A stretch of 64,000 nt of DNA from Chelonoidis abingdonii. Lineage: Eukaryota > Chordata > Testudines > Testudinidae. Shown here piece by piece: positions 45,371-55,673 of the stretch. Both the position numbers and the translations under genes were made by a program. The stretch spans positions 47,895,988 through 47,959,987 of the forward strand of contig NC_133771.1 in the NCBI RefSeq assembly GCF_003597395.2. The letters are read 5' to 3'. Below the pieces are notes generated by a model, which was not told the origin of the DNA, searched no databases, and saw nothing but the letters and a program-made list of their open reading frames with translations. Within the stretch, counting starts at the first letter, position 1, and each line of letters starts with the position of its first letter.

Positions 45371-45727
45371 ACAGTGTTAAAGAATTACTGTGACGCAAAC
45401 CCTCCCTCTGAATGTACTAGTAATTGTTCAATGGTATTTTTAGTTAAAGAATTATAAGACTGGTGTCTTTGAAAGCCAAGGTTAAGGAGAGCTCTCTTGG
45501 GAGCTGTTCAGGAAGGTATAAATGCTAAGTGTTGGAAATAAAATTATTAGAGTTCTAAGTACTTGTATGTGCATTGTCTCATACTAAACCTTCCCTTTAC
45601 ATAGGCATTTGTCCTTGCTAGGATTCTGAGTCATTTCAGAGTGACGAGTACTTTTTTAAATTACATGACAATGTGATTAGATGGAAACTAGCCTATATCT
45701 TGGGCCAGAGATTTTCAAAGGAACAAA

Positions 45728-46158
45728 GGGTACTTCTGCACAGAGAATGAAGCTGTGATTGTAGCACAGATAGGTATACCCAGACTAGCTGTAATGTGGC
45801 TAGCATGGATAACAGTAGTGATACAGACACATGGCACAAGCTGTCTAGCAACCTGAGCACATATCTAGTGTCCTCGCTCCCCCCAAGGCTTGTACTCAGG
45901 CAGCTAGCCCATGCTGAAACCTGTGCCGCCATTTTAGTCTACTACTAGTACCTATGCTTTAATCTAGCTAGTATGGGTATGGTAGGGTGACCAGATGTCC
46001 CGATTTCATAGGGACAGTCCCGATATTTGAAGAATTTTCTTATATAGGTGCATATTATCCACGACCCCATCCTGATTTTTCACACTTACTATCTGGTCAC
46101 CTTATGGTACGCCCATCCATGCTACAATCACACCTTCACTTGCAGTGTAGACATACCC
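45728..46158. mobile_element. MITE containing a nested hAT MITE
   Basis: Outer ends 'gggtacttctgcacagag' and (complement) 'gggtatgtctacactgcaag', Harbinger-like in wording. The interior is interrupted at 45985-46102. The ORF at 45693-45932 on the - strand is not coding-like. Confidence 0.5.
45985..46102. mobile_element. Nested hAT MITE (gggtgaccagat family)
   Basis: 118 bp with inverted ends 'gggtgaccagatgtcccg' and (complement) 'aggtgaccagatagtaag'. The 7-bp duplication tatggta (45978-45984 and 46103-46109), with a mismatched eighth base, supports hAT insertion into the outer MITE. Confidence 0.75.
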
Positions 46159-46344
46159 TAAGAGCAATTAGGTGCCTAGCTCCCACTGAAAGTCAATGGG
46201 AACTGTGTGCTTAGCTGCCCTGTGCACGTTAGTTGGTGAGGTACTTTGATCATGTTGTTCTGATGTTTACTAAAATTTAACTCATAACTGCCTATTTTTT
46301 CATTTTCTCTCTCTTGTGACATCCATGGCATCTTGGCTCTGCAG

Positions 46345-46398
46345 CCCAGTCATCCCATAGTGCCTATTCCAGAAAATGAAGCACTGAGCTCCAAGGAG
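46345..46398 (+). CDS. Coding exon of the unidentified host gene (exon C)
   Basis: A 54-bp exon of 18 codons, phase 0 at both ends. Acceptor 'cttggctctgcag' after a T/C-rich stretch from 46290; donor 'AAGGAG|gtaactg'. The peptide is PSHPIVPIPENEALSSKE. Too short for any domain. It has the same length and phase as exon E (58415), which suggests a series of small in-frame cassette exons in one gene. No repeat overlaps it. Confidence 0.65.
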
Positions 46399-47124
46399 GT
46401 AACTGAATGACATTTGCATTTTATAACTATAGGCATGCTATCTATAAGCATCAGCTCAGAATGGATTTTGCAGTTAAACATAACGTATGGTGGCCTTAGA
46501 GGTAGAGAAATGTACCTGCAGAAAGGATTCTGGCCCAACACATGGACTGTGTAAATGGTTGTGTTTCACTGCTATTAACAAACAAATCTAATGTGGTTTT
46601 GGATCCTGTGTTCTTCAAGAAGCTCAGGTAGCATTGTGTTCCATGTTTCTGATTTGTGCTTGCGGAAGGTTAAATGACTCGGAATGGGAACTAGTAAAAC
46701 ATATACAGTGAGCTCCATTTGAAAACCAAGCATTTCACACTCTGCAGTGACTGTGGTAAAGTAGTAGCTCCTGTTCAAAATACCAGAAGATACTGCTTTT
46801 CCAGCATCTTGGGAGCGTGAACATGTTGAATATGGGAGAACACTACCGTACCCCCTTTTAAAATACAGGGGACAACAGACAGCTCACTACAGCATGTGTT
46901 GCCCAGCATCATTTCCTTAGTTAAGGTAAAATTCATTAACAGTGTATTATAAGTATTGGGTGGACTAGGTCTTGCATTTGCTGGGGAATGGATTTAATGA
47001 ACTAATATAGGTCTCTTCCCGCTCTAAGATGTATGAACCTAATGCCTACCATCCCAGATTATACACACTTCATATGAGAGCTGATGCTATCTTCTACATA
47101 CTGCTCTTGGGACAGAGCATAATA
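46399..47124. other. Intron after exon C
   Basis: No recognised element. Confidence 0.4.
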
Positions 47125-47345
47125 ATAATACCTATATATATATGCTCTTATATAGTGCATTTCATCAGTAGATCTCAAAGCACTTTAAAAAGGAGATCAA
47201 GATCATTATTCCCATTTTATAGATAGGGAAACAGAGGCATGGAGAGGGGAAGTAACTGACCCAAGGGGTCAGTGGCTACGCTGGGAATAGAAATCAGGTA
47301 TCCTGAGACCCAGTCTAGTGCTCTATCCATTAGGCCATACTGCCC
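47125..47345 (-). repeat. MIR/CORE-type SINE
   Basis: On + reads 'cccattttatagatagggaa', 'gtaactgacccaagggg' and ends 'gtgctctatccattaggcca', the complement of a tRNA-like head. The left part, 'atatagtgcatttcatc' and 'ctcaaagcactttaaaaag', is its 3' tail. Confidence 0.6.
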
Positions 47346-47715
47346 AAAGTGATCAGCCTGTTTGTAACAGGGTTGTCAACATGAATTTAAAATCACAGTC
47401 TTGATGTTAAAGTAAATCTATATAATCTAATTAAATACCAGATGTAAGCTTTGAAAGGAAACTGAATACCAGATGTAATGTAAACTTTGAAATGAAACTG
47501 AGCATTCTTAATTAAGAAAGAAAGTTGGAGGTCTTAGTGCTGTTTTAGAAATTCACAAAAAGCATAACTAACTTCGAGGAATAGCTAAACATTCACCGCA
47601 GTATGAAGTCAATGATAGTAAATGAATGGATATTGACTAATAAGCCTCATTATATTATCCATACAATTTTGGTAATTATACCAAACCCTTTTAGATAAGT
47701 CTTAGAACAGAAATA

Positions 47716-48683
47716 GGTTTCAGAGTAGCAACCGTGTTAGTCTGTATCAGCAAAAAAGAACAGGAGTACTTGTGGCACCTTAGAGACTAACAAATTTATT
47801 TGATCATAAGCTTCCGTGTGCTACAGCCCACTTCATCGGATGCACAGAATGGAACATATGGTAAGAAGATATTTATACATACAGAGAACATGAAAAGGTG
47901 GAAGTACCCATACCTACTGTAAGAGGCTAATTAATTAAGAGAAGCTATTATCAGCAGGGGAGAAAAACTTCTGACGTGATAATCAAGATGGCCCATTTCG
48001 GACGGCTGACACGAAGATGTGAAGATACTTTAACATGGGGAAATAGATTCAATTTGTGTAATGACTGAGCCATTCCCAGTCTCTGTTCAAACCTAAGTTA
48101 ATGGTATCTAGTTTACATATTAATTCAAGTTCAGAAGCTTCTCCTGGGAGTCTGGTTTTGAAGCTTTTCTGTTGCAAAATTGCCACCTTAACGTCTGTCA
48201 CTGAGAGATTAGAGAGGTTGAAATGTTCTCCTACTGGTTTTTGAATGTTATGATACCTGATGGCAGATTTGTGTCCATTTATGCTTTTGCATAGACTGTC
48301 TGGTTTGGCCAGTGTACATGGCAGAAGGGCATTGCTGGCACATGATGGCATATATCATATATGGTATATATCATACATCACTAATTGAATCTATTTCCCC
48401 ATGTTAAAGTATCCTCACACCTTCATGTCAACTGTCCAAAATGGACCATCTTGATTATCACTTCAAAAGTTTTTCTCCCCTGCTGATAATAGCTCATCTT
48501 AATTAATTAGCCTCTTACAGTTGGTATGGGTACTTCCACCTTTTCATGTTCTCTGTATGTATAAATATCTTCTTACCATATGTTCCATTCTATGCATCCG
48601 ATGAAGTGGGCTGTAGCCCATGGAAGCTTATGGTCAAATAAATTTGTTAGTCTCTAAGGTACCACAAGTACTCCTGTTCTTTT
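47716..48683 (-). mobile_element. Penelope-like element, hairpin form with endonuclease remnant
   Basis: 968 bp bounded by an exact 10-bp duplication, aacagaaata (47706-47715 and 48684-48693). About 300-bp arms (47756-48058 and 48382-48682) are inverted copies of each other; for example 'cacttcatcggatgca' in the left arm faces 'tgcatccgatgaagtg' in the right. Between them, the - strand encodes an endonuclease-like remnant. Penelope-like elements often carry inverted terminal copies, which fits. The RT is missing. Confidence 0.75.
48049..48351 (-). pseudogene. GIY-YIG-type endonuclease tail of a Penelope-like element
   Basis: A 100-residue - strand frame with 'SLCKSINGHKSAIRYHNIQK', then 'VGEHFNLSNLSVTDVKVAIL' and ending 'NLGLNRDWEWLSHYTN'. 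The spacing R/K..I..HK..I, then HF, then a hydrophobic strand, is that of the second half of the GIY-YIG endonuclease at the C-terminus of Penelope-like proteins. The GIY and YIG strands themselves are not readable, so catalysis is lost. Family call is from motif spacing. Confidence 0.55.
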
Positions 48684-49619
48684 AACAGAAATAAGATCAT
48701 CCCTGGCTGTTCGCTGCATATCGATTAACCCAGCTCATTTCATTTATCAGTGAAGAAAGAAAATTCTAGTCTATTAGAAAGTGCTAAAGATGAGCTGGGA
48801 ATAAAATGAATGAGATGGCACTTGCCTATAGTTTCCACCAAATACATGGCTTCCTTACTGGTTTGAAACATATTGGATGGCTGATGGAGATGAAACTTTG
48901 ATGTATTGGAGGCACCACGTGAGGGCTTGTATGATCACTTGTTTTGTTAACAGAACCTAGCTTCGGAGCATATGATGGAGCATCTCAGTTTCCATTTAAT
49001 TCAGGGGTCGGCAACCTTTCAGAAGTGGTGTGCCGAGTCTTCGTTTATTCACTCTAATTTAAGGTTTCGCGTGCCACTAATACATTTTAATGTTTTTTAG
49101 AAAGTCTCTATAAGTCTATATACTATATAACTAAACTAGTGTTGTATTGTAAAATAAACAAGGTTTTCAAAATGTTTAAGAAGCTTCACTTAAAATGAAA
49201 TTAAAATGTTGATCTTACGCTGCTGGCCCGCTCAGCCCGCTGCTGGTCTGGGGTTCTACTCACCTAGGCCGGCAGCGGGCTGAGCGAGGCCTGCGGCTTG
49301 GACCCCGGCTGGCAAGGGTCCGATAGCCAGAACCCCAGACCACCAGTGGGCTGTGCGGGGCCAGCGGCCAGGACCCAGAGAGCTGGAGGTGTCAGGGCAG
49401 AGGGGGGGGGCTAGGTATGGGTAGGGGTGCCAGAGTCAAGACTAGAGTTGTGGGGTGGGGGGGAATGAAGGAGTCAAGCAGAGGGCTGAGTGTGTATGAG
49501 GGAGATACAGGGCTCAGGGCAGGGGCCTTGGGGAGTGTGTGGGGCTCAGGGCAGAGGGCATGGTGTGTGTGTGGGGGAGGCGGGACAGGGGTCAGGGCTC
49601 AAGGGAGAGGGTTGGGTGA

Positions 49620-50262
49620 CTGTCCCCCTAAGAACTCCCAACCCCGCTGCTCCTTGTCCCCTGACTAACCCTCCTGGGACCCCTGCCCCCAATTGCCCCC
49701 CAGGAACCCACCCCCTATCTAAGCCTCCCTGTTCCTTGTCCCCGGACTGGAACCTATCCCCTACCTGTCCCCTGACTGCCCTGACCCTTATCTACACCCC
49801 AGTCCCCAGACAGACCCCCAGGACTCCCATGGCCCATCCAACCACTCCCCACCCCCTGACAGGACCCCCAGAACTCCTGACCCATCCAACCCCCCCCCAT
49901 TTCCTGCTTGCCCCAACCCCTCTCGACACACCTGGCTCCTCACAGGACCCCCAGAACTCCCAACTCATACAATCCCCCCAGCTCCTTGTCCCCGACCACC
50001 CCCTCCAGGGACCCCCTCCACCCTAACTGCCTCCCCAGGACCCTCCTTGCTCCCGATCCTGATTGCCCTGACCCCATCCACCCACTGCCCCCTCACAAAC
50101 CCCGGGACTCCCATGCCCCATCCAACCCCCCCTGCTCCCTGACTGCCCCCTCCAGAGACCCCTGCCCCTAGCCTCCACCTCTTCATCCAACCCACCCTGC
50201 TCCCTGTCCCCTGACTGCCCCCACCCCTTATCCAACCCCCCCCAGCCCTGGACCCTTACCAT
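49620..50262. repeat. C-rich degenerate tandem repeat
   Basis: About 640 bp of C-rich sequence with recurring 'ccccctgactgcccc', 'ggacccccagaactcc' and 'catccaaccccc' words at irregular spacing, a decayed minisatellite inside the hAT element. It gives Pro-rich ORFs on + and Gly-rich ORFs on - by composition alone. Confidence 0.75.
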
Positions 50263-50264
50263 CA

Positions 50265-50640
50265 GGCTCCACGCAGAGCTGCCCCGCGGGAGAGCACAGC
50301 CCCGCCCCTCAGAGCGCTACGTGCGGCGGCGGCAGCGGCAGCGCCATGGCTCCAGTTGAGCGGCGAGCGTGTCTGCCTGCCCGCAAAGCCGAATGCTGCC
50401 CCGCGGGAGCGCGCAGCCGCAGGGCTCCAGGGGAGGGGAGAAGGCGGGGGAGGGGCCGGCAGTTTGCTGCGTTCGGCCCGGCGCTACGTCGCGGGAGCGC
50501 GGACCCCAGGGCTTGCTGTTCCTGGAGAGTGGGGCTATTTGGATACCCCGTGCGCACGGCTATGCTTCTGCTCCCTGCCCCCGCGGGGGGAGCGGAGGGC
50601 AGAGGAGAGTGCGCCGGGCTGGGCAGGATTTTTAATGGCG
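50265..50640. other. CpG-rich block inside the hAT element
   Basis: Dense CpG (for example 'tgcggcggcggcagcggca' and 'cgctacgtcgcgggagcgcgg') in an otherwise CpG-poor window, so it has CpG-island character. It is bounded by the transposon ends and therefore is most likely transposon cargo, not a host promoter. A 'ccccgcgggagcgcgcagccg' word and shorter variants recur within it. Confidence 0.55.
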
Positions 50641-50988
50641 TGCTGGAGTACCGGCAGGGTCCAGCGTGCCATTAAAAATTGGCTCACGTGTCATAGGTTG
50701 CCGACCCCTGATTTAATTCCTGGACTCTACTTCTGCTCCAGGAGGTTGGGAAATGTAAAGATCCCTCCTTCTCACGGGTACTCACGTTTTTATGGAAAAC
50801 GAGTCAGTGACGTTTGGGGGTGTGTATGAGAAATGTGGTCTTGCTAGTTCTCCCCCAGATTGTCAAATCAGCTGTGTGCAGAGAGATGTGATAATGGTGG
50901 GTAGCAATCTGACAGCTTGGGAGGAGAGAGGGTGTACAAAATACTGTTTCTCAGACCAGCCCAAAAATGCAAAGGTCGGCTCTGCTTA

Positions 50989-51213
50989 GGTTATATCTAC
51001 ACAGCCCATTGTATGGATGGGTGAATTGCAGCACGCACTAGCCTGCTGTGCTGTAATTCCCCCATGTGGATGCTGCAGGTAGCTAGTTTGTTTTAATGTA
51101 GTCCTCTTTAAACAGGATCTAGGTACCATTTAGTTCATGCAAGTGGGCACATAAAGCATGCGGATGCACACTGCAGTTCACACCCTGAACTGTGGAGTTT
51201 TGTAGACAAGCCC
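50989..51213. mobile_element. Harbinger-type MITE
   Basis: Ends 'ggttatatctacacagcccat' and (complement) 'gggcttgtctacaaaactcc', exact 3-bp duplication tta (50986-50988, 51214-51216). Interior 'ttttaatgtagtcctcttta' matches 40879-41141. Confidence 0.7.
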
Positions 51214-51216
51214 TTA

Positions 51217-52599
51217 CTAAAATTTTCAACCTTTGCTAAGACTGCTACTGAGCCATTCTTGCTGCTGCAAGACTGGGTCCTTTACTCCCCACCTATCTGC
51301 CCTAACGATGCCACTAGGAGCACAACATAACTTGCAAATTCCCTTCTCCCTCTTGCCATACTCTTCAGCAGTGTAAGAGGAGGAGGAGAGCAGGGAGGGC
51401 TAATCTGCTGCTGCACTGAGTCCTGCAAGCTGAATTTCTTCCCACCAATGTTGTCTGTCCAGCCCCAGATTGGCATTAGAGTAGCCAGTACTAGGAGGGA
51501 ACAAAGGGCCCCCTGACTCTCAGCTCTCCCAGGGTCAACCCACTCAGCACCCCAGCCCCAATTTGATTTTCTCTCACTTGTTAATAAATCTTATTTTTAA
51601 CACAATGATGTGACTTGTGGGCTGGCTAACTTCAGAAAGACCCTCCTGGGAGAGAGCAAAGTATTTCAATGCCTAGGAAGAAGTAGAAAGAGTACAAGGT
51701 GTGCCTAGAGTGCCCCCCATTCAGCCTCAGTCAGAAGGATATGGACAAAGGTGTCCTCTTCCATCAAGGTGCCTTGCCAGAGACCAAGAAAGTGACAGAA
51801 GTTGGTGGTGGTGCAGGAGATAGTCACTTTATCCCACCTTTAGGACCCCAATCCTGCAGCTGGATCTGGCCCTGGTGCAACTTAGAGCAACCTATGCACT
51901 CTTTTAAGTTGCACTGGCTGGTAATGGCTCCCTTGGGACATTCTGCTGGATGGCATCTTGCTGGAATGCAGCAGCACTGTGGCCTTGCCTCCTATTACCT
52001 GGAGACTCACCCTACCCTGGGAAATCCCCATTTGGAGAGTTATGCAGCTTTCTGCCTCCTTTTCACAGCAGAGAGAGAGAGGGGCCAGGACCTGGCCCAG
52101 CATGTTTAAAGTTCCAGGAATTAAGCATCTGTTTTACTACTACTTTTTTAGAAAGTTAGAAATACACCACCAACCTTTCCTCATAGTATAGACTAATTAT
52201 GGGTGTCAGTCAGTCAACTGACAAGGCCAACATTGCTCTTTCTGCTGTAATGAGCACCCCAAACCCTGCTGTCTCCCATCTCTGCTCTCAGCAATATGGT
52301 TCTCTATATCTAAAATCATCTATAACTACATACTTAAAAAAAAGACACATGATATCTTGAGAAGAAATCAATTGTATCAACAGGAGAATAAGGAAGTTTG
52401 AAAAGCCTGGTGCTGTAGGAAACACCAACATCTTTGTCTTTTCTTTTCTTTTCTTTTTTTTTGAAGGGGCAGAGTGTGCATGGTTGCCAGCCCCTCGTTT
52501 TGTAATGCATTTTATTTTCCCCAAAGAGAAGTATTAATTTAAAAAAAGATTCCAAGCTCGATTCAGAATAACCGTGTTCTATTTTTCACGCAACTTTAG
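51217..52599. other. Intronic DNA
   Basis: No exon before 52600. 'gttaataaatcttattttta' at 51580 may be an LTR scrap. A (TTTTC)n microsatellite lies at 52437-52460. Confidence 0.4.
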
Positions 52600-52728
52600 T
52601 TTCATTCTGTAGCAGCACCAAGTAAATCGGATCTGCCTCTCACCTGTGAAAGCAAAAAGACAAGCAAAGGAAAACTTCCAGCCAGCGAAAGCCCTCTCTG
52701 CAGTGAGCGCTTTTCACTCAGAGTGGAC
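52600..52728 (+). CDS. Probable coding exon of the host gene (exon D)
   Basis: Proposed 129-bp exon, phase 0, 43 codons. Acceptor 'tttttcacgcaactttag'; donor 'GTGGAC|gtgagg'. The frame starts FHSVAAPSKSDLPLTCESKK and continues 'TSKGKLPASESPLCSERF', Ser/Lys/Pro-rich like the other exons. If the donor is not used, the frame runs on for nine codons (VRDTPAKTS) to a TAA at 52756, which would make this an alternative 3' end. Alternative acceptors at 52612 and 52615 keep the reading but change the phase. Weaker than exons A, B, C and E. Confidence 0.4.
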
Positions 52729-53094
52729 GTGAGGGATACTCCTGCAAAAACCAGCTAAGAGGTACACCAGTAACACTAATTAGTTATCATCATATGTTAC
52801 TGTGCCCCAATGTATAGTGTGCCAGGGTTATGATCCACATATTATATTATAGTTAGTCTAATAATGCCTTGAACTGAGTCTGGCTACTGAGTCTCTGAAA
52901 ACCATATCCACATGGAATTATAAAGCTTCTGCAGGCATTGAGCACGTGTGCTTATTATCATCATATTAAAACATATAAAGCCTTGGAATTCTGTTATAAT
53001 TAAGTCCTTTAACCAATTTCCATGATAAAGACACATTAGGTACTGATGATCTTTCCTAAGTTAATGCATTTGTTATTCTGTCTGTGATCTCAAT

Positions 53095-53502
53095 GGATAT
53101 GTCTACACTGCAATTAAACAACTGTGGCTGGCCTGGGTCAGCTGACTCAGGCTCTCAGGGCTTGGACTGTGGGGGTTGTATCACTGTTGTGTAGACTTCT
53201 GGGCTCAGTCTGGAGCCTAGATTCTAGGACTCTATTGGGTGGGAGGGTCCCAGAGTTCGGGCCTGAGCCCGGATGTCTATGCAACAATGAAACAGCCCCA
53301 CAGACTGAGCCCCATGAGCCCGAGTCAGCTGGCATAAGCCAACTGCAGGTTTTTCTTTGCTGCGTAGATAGACTCCATGAGGTCCTGGGACCATGAGTCT
53401 GAGCTGTGGGTTAGCTGTGAGTGATTTGTGTGTAGATGGGAAGGGGGTAAGGTTTGAGCCTGAGTTTGAACCTTGGCCTTACATTGCACTGTAGACATAC
53501 TC
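53095..53502. mobile_element. Two abutting MITE pieces
   Basis: 53095-53370 has inverted ends ('ggatatgtctacactgcaat' versus the complement of 'tttttctttgctgcgtagat') and an internal palindrome around 'gtgtagacttctgggctc' and 'gagcccggatgtctatgc'. 53370-53502 is an inverted piece of the 42473 MITE ('gtgatttgtgtgtagatggg', ending 'cactgtagacatac'). Confidence 0.5.
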
Positions 53503-55050
53503 TAAAGCATCTACAGTAATTATTGGACATCTGGCATCCTGTTAGATGAGGTCTCAATACACACACACACAGAGAATAGGGGCAAATCCTGGCTCCATTG
53601 ACTTCTCTGGAGCCAGGATCTAACCCAGCATGTCAGTCATTCATGAGGCTTTAAACAAGGAGGCCCAGTCCTGCTCCCATTGGAGCCACTGACATTTCAT
53701 GACTGAATTTAATGGGAAAAGCTGTGTAATGTATAAAACCTATGAAAGTGTGAATACAGGCCACAGTACATTACTCTTAGGACATGCCTACAGAGTACTT
53801 TACTGGTACAGGAATACCAGTATACTATACCAGCAAAGCGCTTTTAGGGCAGATGTAACTATACTGGTAAAACTGCACTATGTGTCGGTATAACTTATTT
53901 CAACCCAACAATTAATGGTGGGTACAAATGATAGCAGTTACACCCTTAATTGCCTACGTTGCCAGAAAAATCCTAGAGTTAGGCAAAAACTATCACTCTA
54001 AAGTGCCTAATTTCAGTACCAAAGTATAGATTTAAGAGACCATTTTTTTTGTCTCCAGGTGACCTCTCTTGCACTTGAGGCTAGGCTGGAATAGCTACTA
54101 CTCCTACGTCCTGTACAAGCCTAGGTTTGTGGTGAAATGAGTAGCCAGGGTGCAGACAAGATGAGTGAGCACTGGTCCTGCAGTATCATCAAACTGGGGT
54201 TCCATGATGCAGGCCAGCTCAGATGCCTTTTTTGTGTTGATAAAGGCTACTGCAAAAGTCTCTATGTAGCCGTGTGCTGGGGCATCCCCTCTCCACCAGG
54301 TTGTTCTGAACTCTTAAAATGTCTAGCAAGGCAGGAATTCACCCAGGCATTGCTCCAATACCCAGATTTATACCAGCATCTCTCTTAGCGTGTAGAAACC
54401 CTCAGTGTCATTGCAGAGAGGCAATGGGAGTATAGCATACATTTCAAATGCCTAAAAGGAACCCTGCTTCCACCAGTCACAATCTTGGCTGCCTCTTCCA
54501 CCTCAGCTCTTTAGTTCTGGGTTAATTTGCTTTGGACTCTGGCTGATTCTTATATGCAAAGCAGGCTCGTAGGGCCCATACATTCAGACAGGTTCCCTGG
54601 GCCTGTCCCCAGCCCCAAGCTCAGCCCCTCAGCCTGCTGTGTCCTGCAGCACAGCACATGCCACAGAGGAGAGTTGGCAGCAGGAATTAGGGGTGGGATT
54701 TTCTGCCTGCTCTATAGCCAGCCAGGGTTCCTGGAGAGCACGTGAGATCAGCATCTCTTACTGGGGATCTGGGGGTAGGGAAGCCTTCACAGCACTGCTG
54801 ATGATGATCTGTGGAGTTTAGGCTCCACAGCTATATATAAGGGGCTAGTAAGCAGGAAGGTGTTCATAGATAGTATTGTGGAGACCACAATAATGGATTT
54901 AGACAATATGTGGTAGCAGATAGTGGGACAAAGAGTAGCTGTAATACACACCCACAAAACACAACCCAACGCAACAAACAAACCTGCCCTCAACCCCATG
55001 AAATACTTTTTAAAGTACAGAAACCCCTGAGCATAGTGGTCTCCAGAATG
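53503..55050. other. Intronic DNA
   Basis: (CA)n at 53559-53572. 53590-53640 has a 'ggctccattgacttctctggagcc' near-palindrome. A partial Harbinger-like end ('taggacatgcctacagag') lies near 53777, without a partner. No exon. Confidence 0.4.
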
Positions 55051-55660
55051 TGAACTGTATTTTTTTTACTCCTTATTTTGGTAAAATATTGTTATGAACT
55101 GGGTGAAACCTTGTTATGGATTGAGTTAAAATCTCATTTAGAATAATGGGTACATGAACACATCCTTCAATTAATCTAAGTATAAGGATAAATTAATCCC
55201 AACCCTCCCACCTAAAACAAAGGGGTTATGTGCACCTGCCCAGGAGTTTTGGACTGTGTGGGTGGAAGAGCTTTGGCTGAGTAATGGGATTTTCTGTGGC
55301 TGAGTGATGGGGGAGGAAACCAGAGAGAGACAGAGACAGCCTGAGGAAATCAAAGCAGAAGCCTTTAAGCATGATGCAACCCTGAAAGAAACCTAGAGAG
55401 AGGCTCTAGTTCGGGGATGCTGGCTGAAAAGAAGCATGTGCCTGTAAGCTAAGAAACTGCTCCTTTTGCCTTTGGTTCCTCCTACGTTCTCAGAAGCAGG
55501 ATTTTGTAAATGCCTTGTAAATAAGACTGTATCCAAGTAAATTCTAGGCTCCATGATCAATTTCTAATCCCAACTGGAACATTCCAAGGCTCTGAACTTT
55601 TGCTCGGGTCAAAAAGGGGTAATGCTATTTTGGGTCAAATTGTATCATCCCTCCCTGAAG
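55051..55660 (+). mobile_element. Possible LTR fragment
   Basis: Non-repetitive block with an LTR-like layout: a G/A-rich middle ('gagagagacagagacag' near 55322) and 'tgtaaataagactgtatcc' near 55515. No paired ends confirmed. Confidence 0.3.
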
Positions 55661-55673
55661 CAAAACTTCCATA

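Larger units (their letters stand above)
49002..50710. mobile_element. hAT element with G+C-rich interior
   Basis: 1709 bp, inverted ends 'caggggtcggcaacct' and 'aggttgccgacccctg', with a perfect 8-bp duplication atttaatt (48994-49001, 50711-50718). The outer 200 bp at the left is A+T-rich ('cgtgccactaatacatttta'); the rest is unusually G+C-rich. No transposase frame was recognised; the long ORFs are compositional. The sub-blocks are listed separately. Confidence 0.85.

Noticed and set aside
49490..50026. 178-codon proline-rich ORF
   Set aside because: Translation of a C-rich degenerate tandem repeat inside a hAT element.
50346..50829. Overlapping ORFs of 88-157 codons
   Set aside because: They arise in a CpG-rich block of a transposon; three overlapping frames are open, which indicates composition and not coding.
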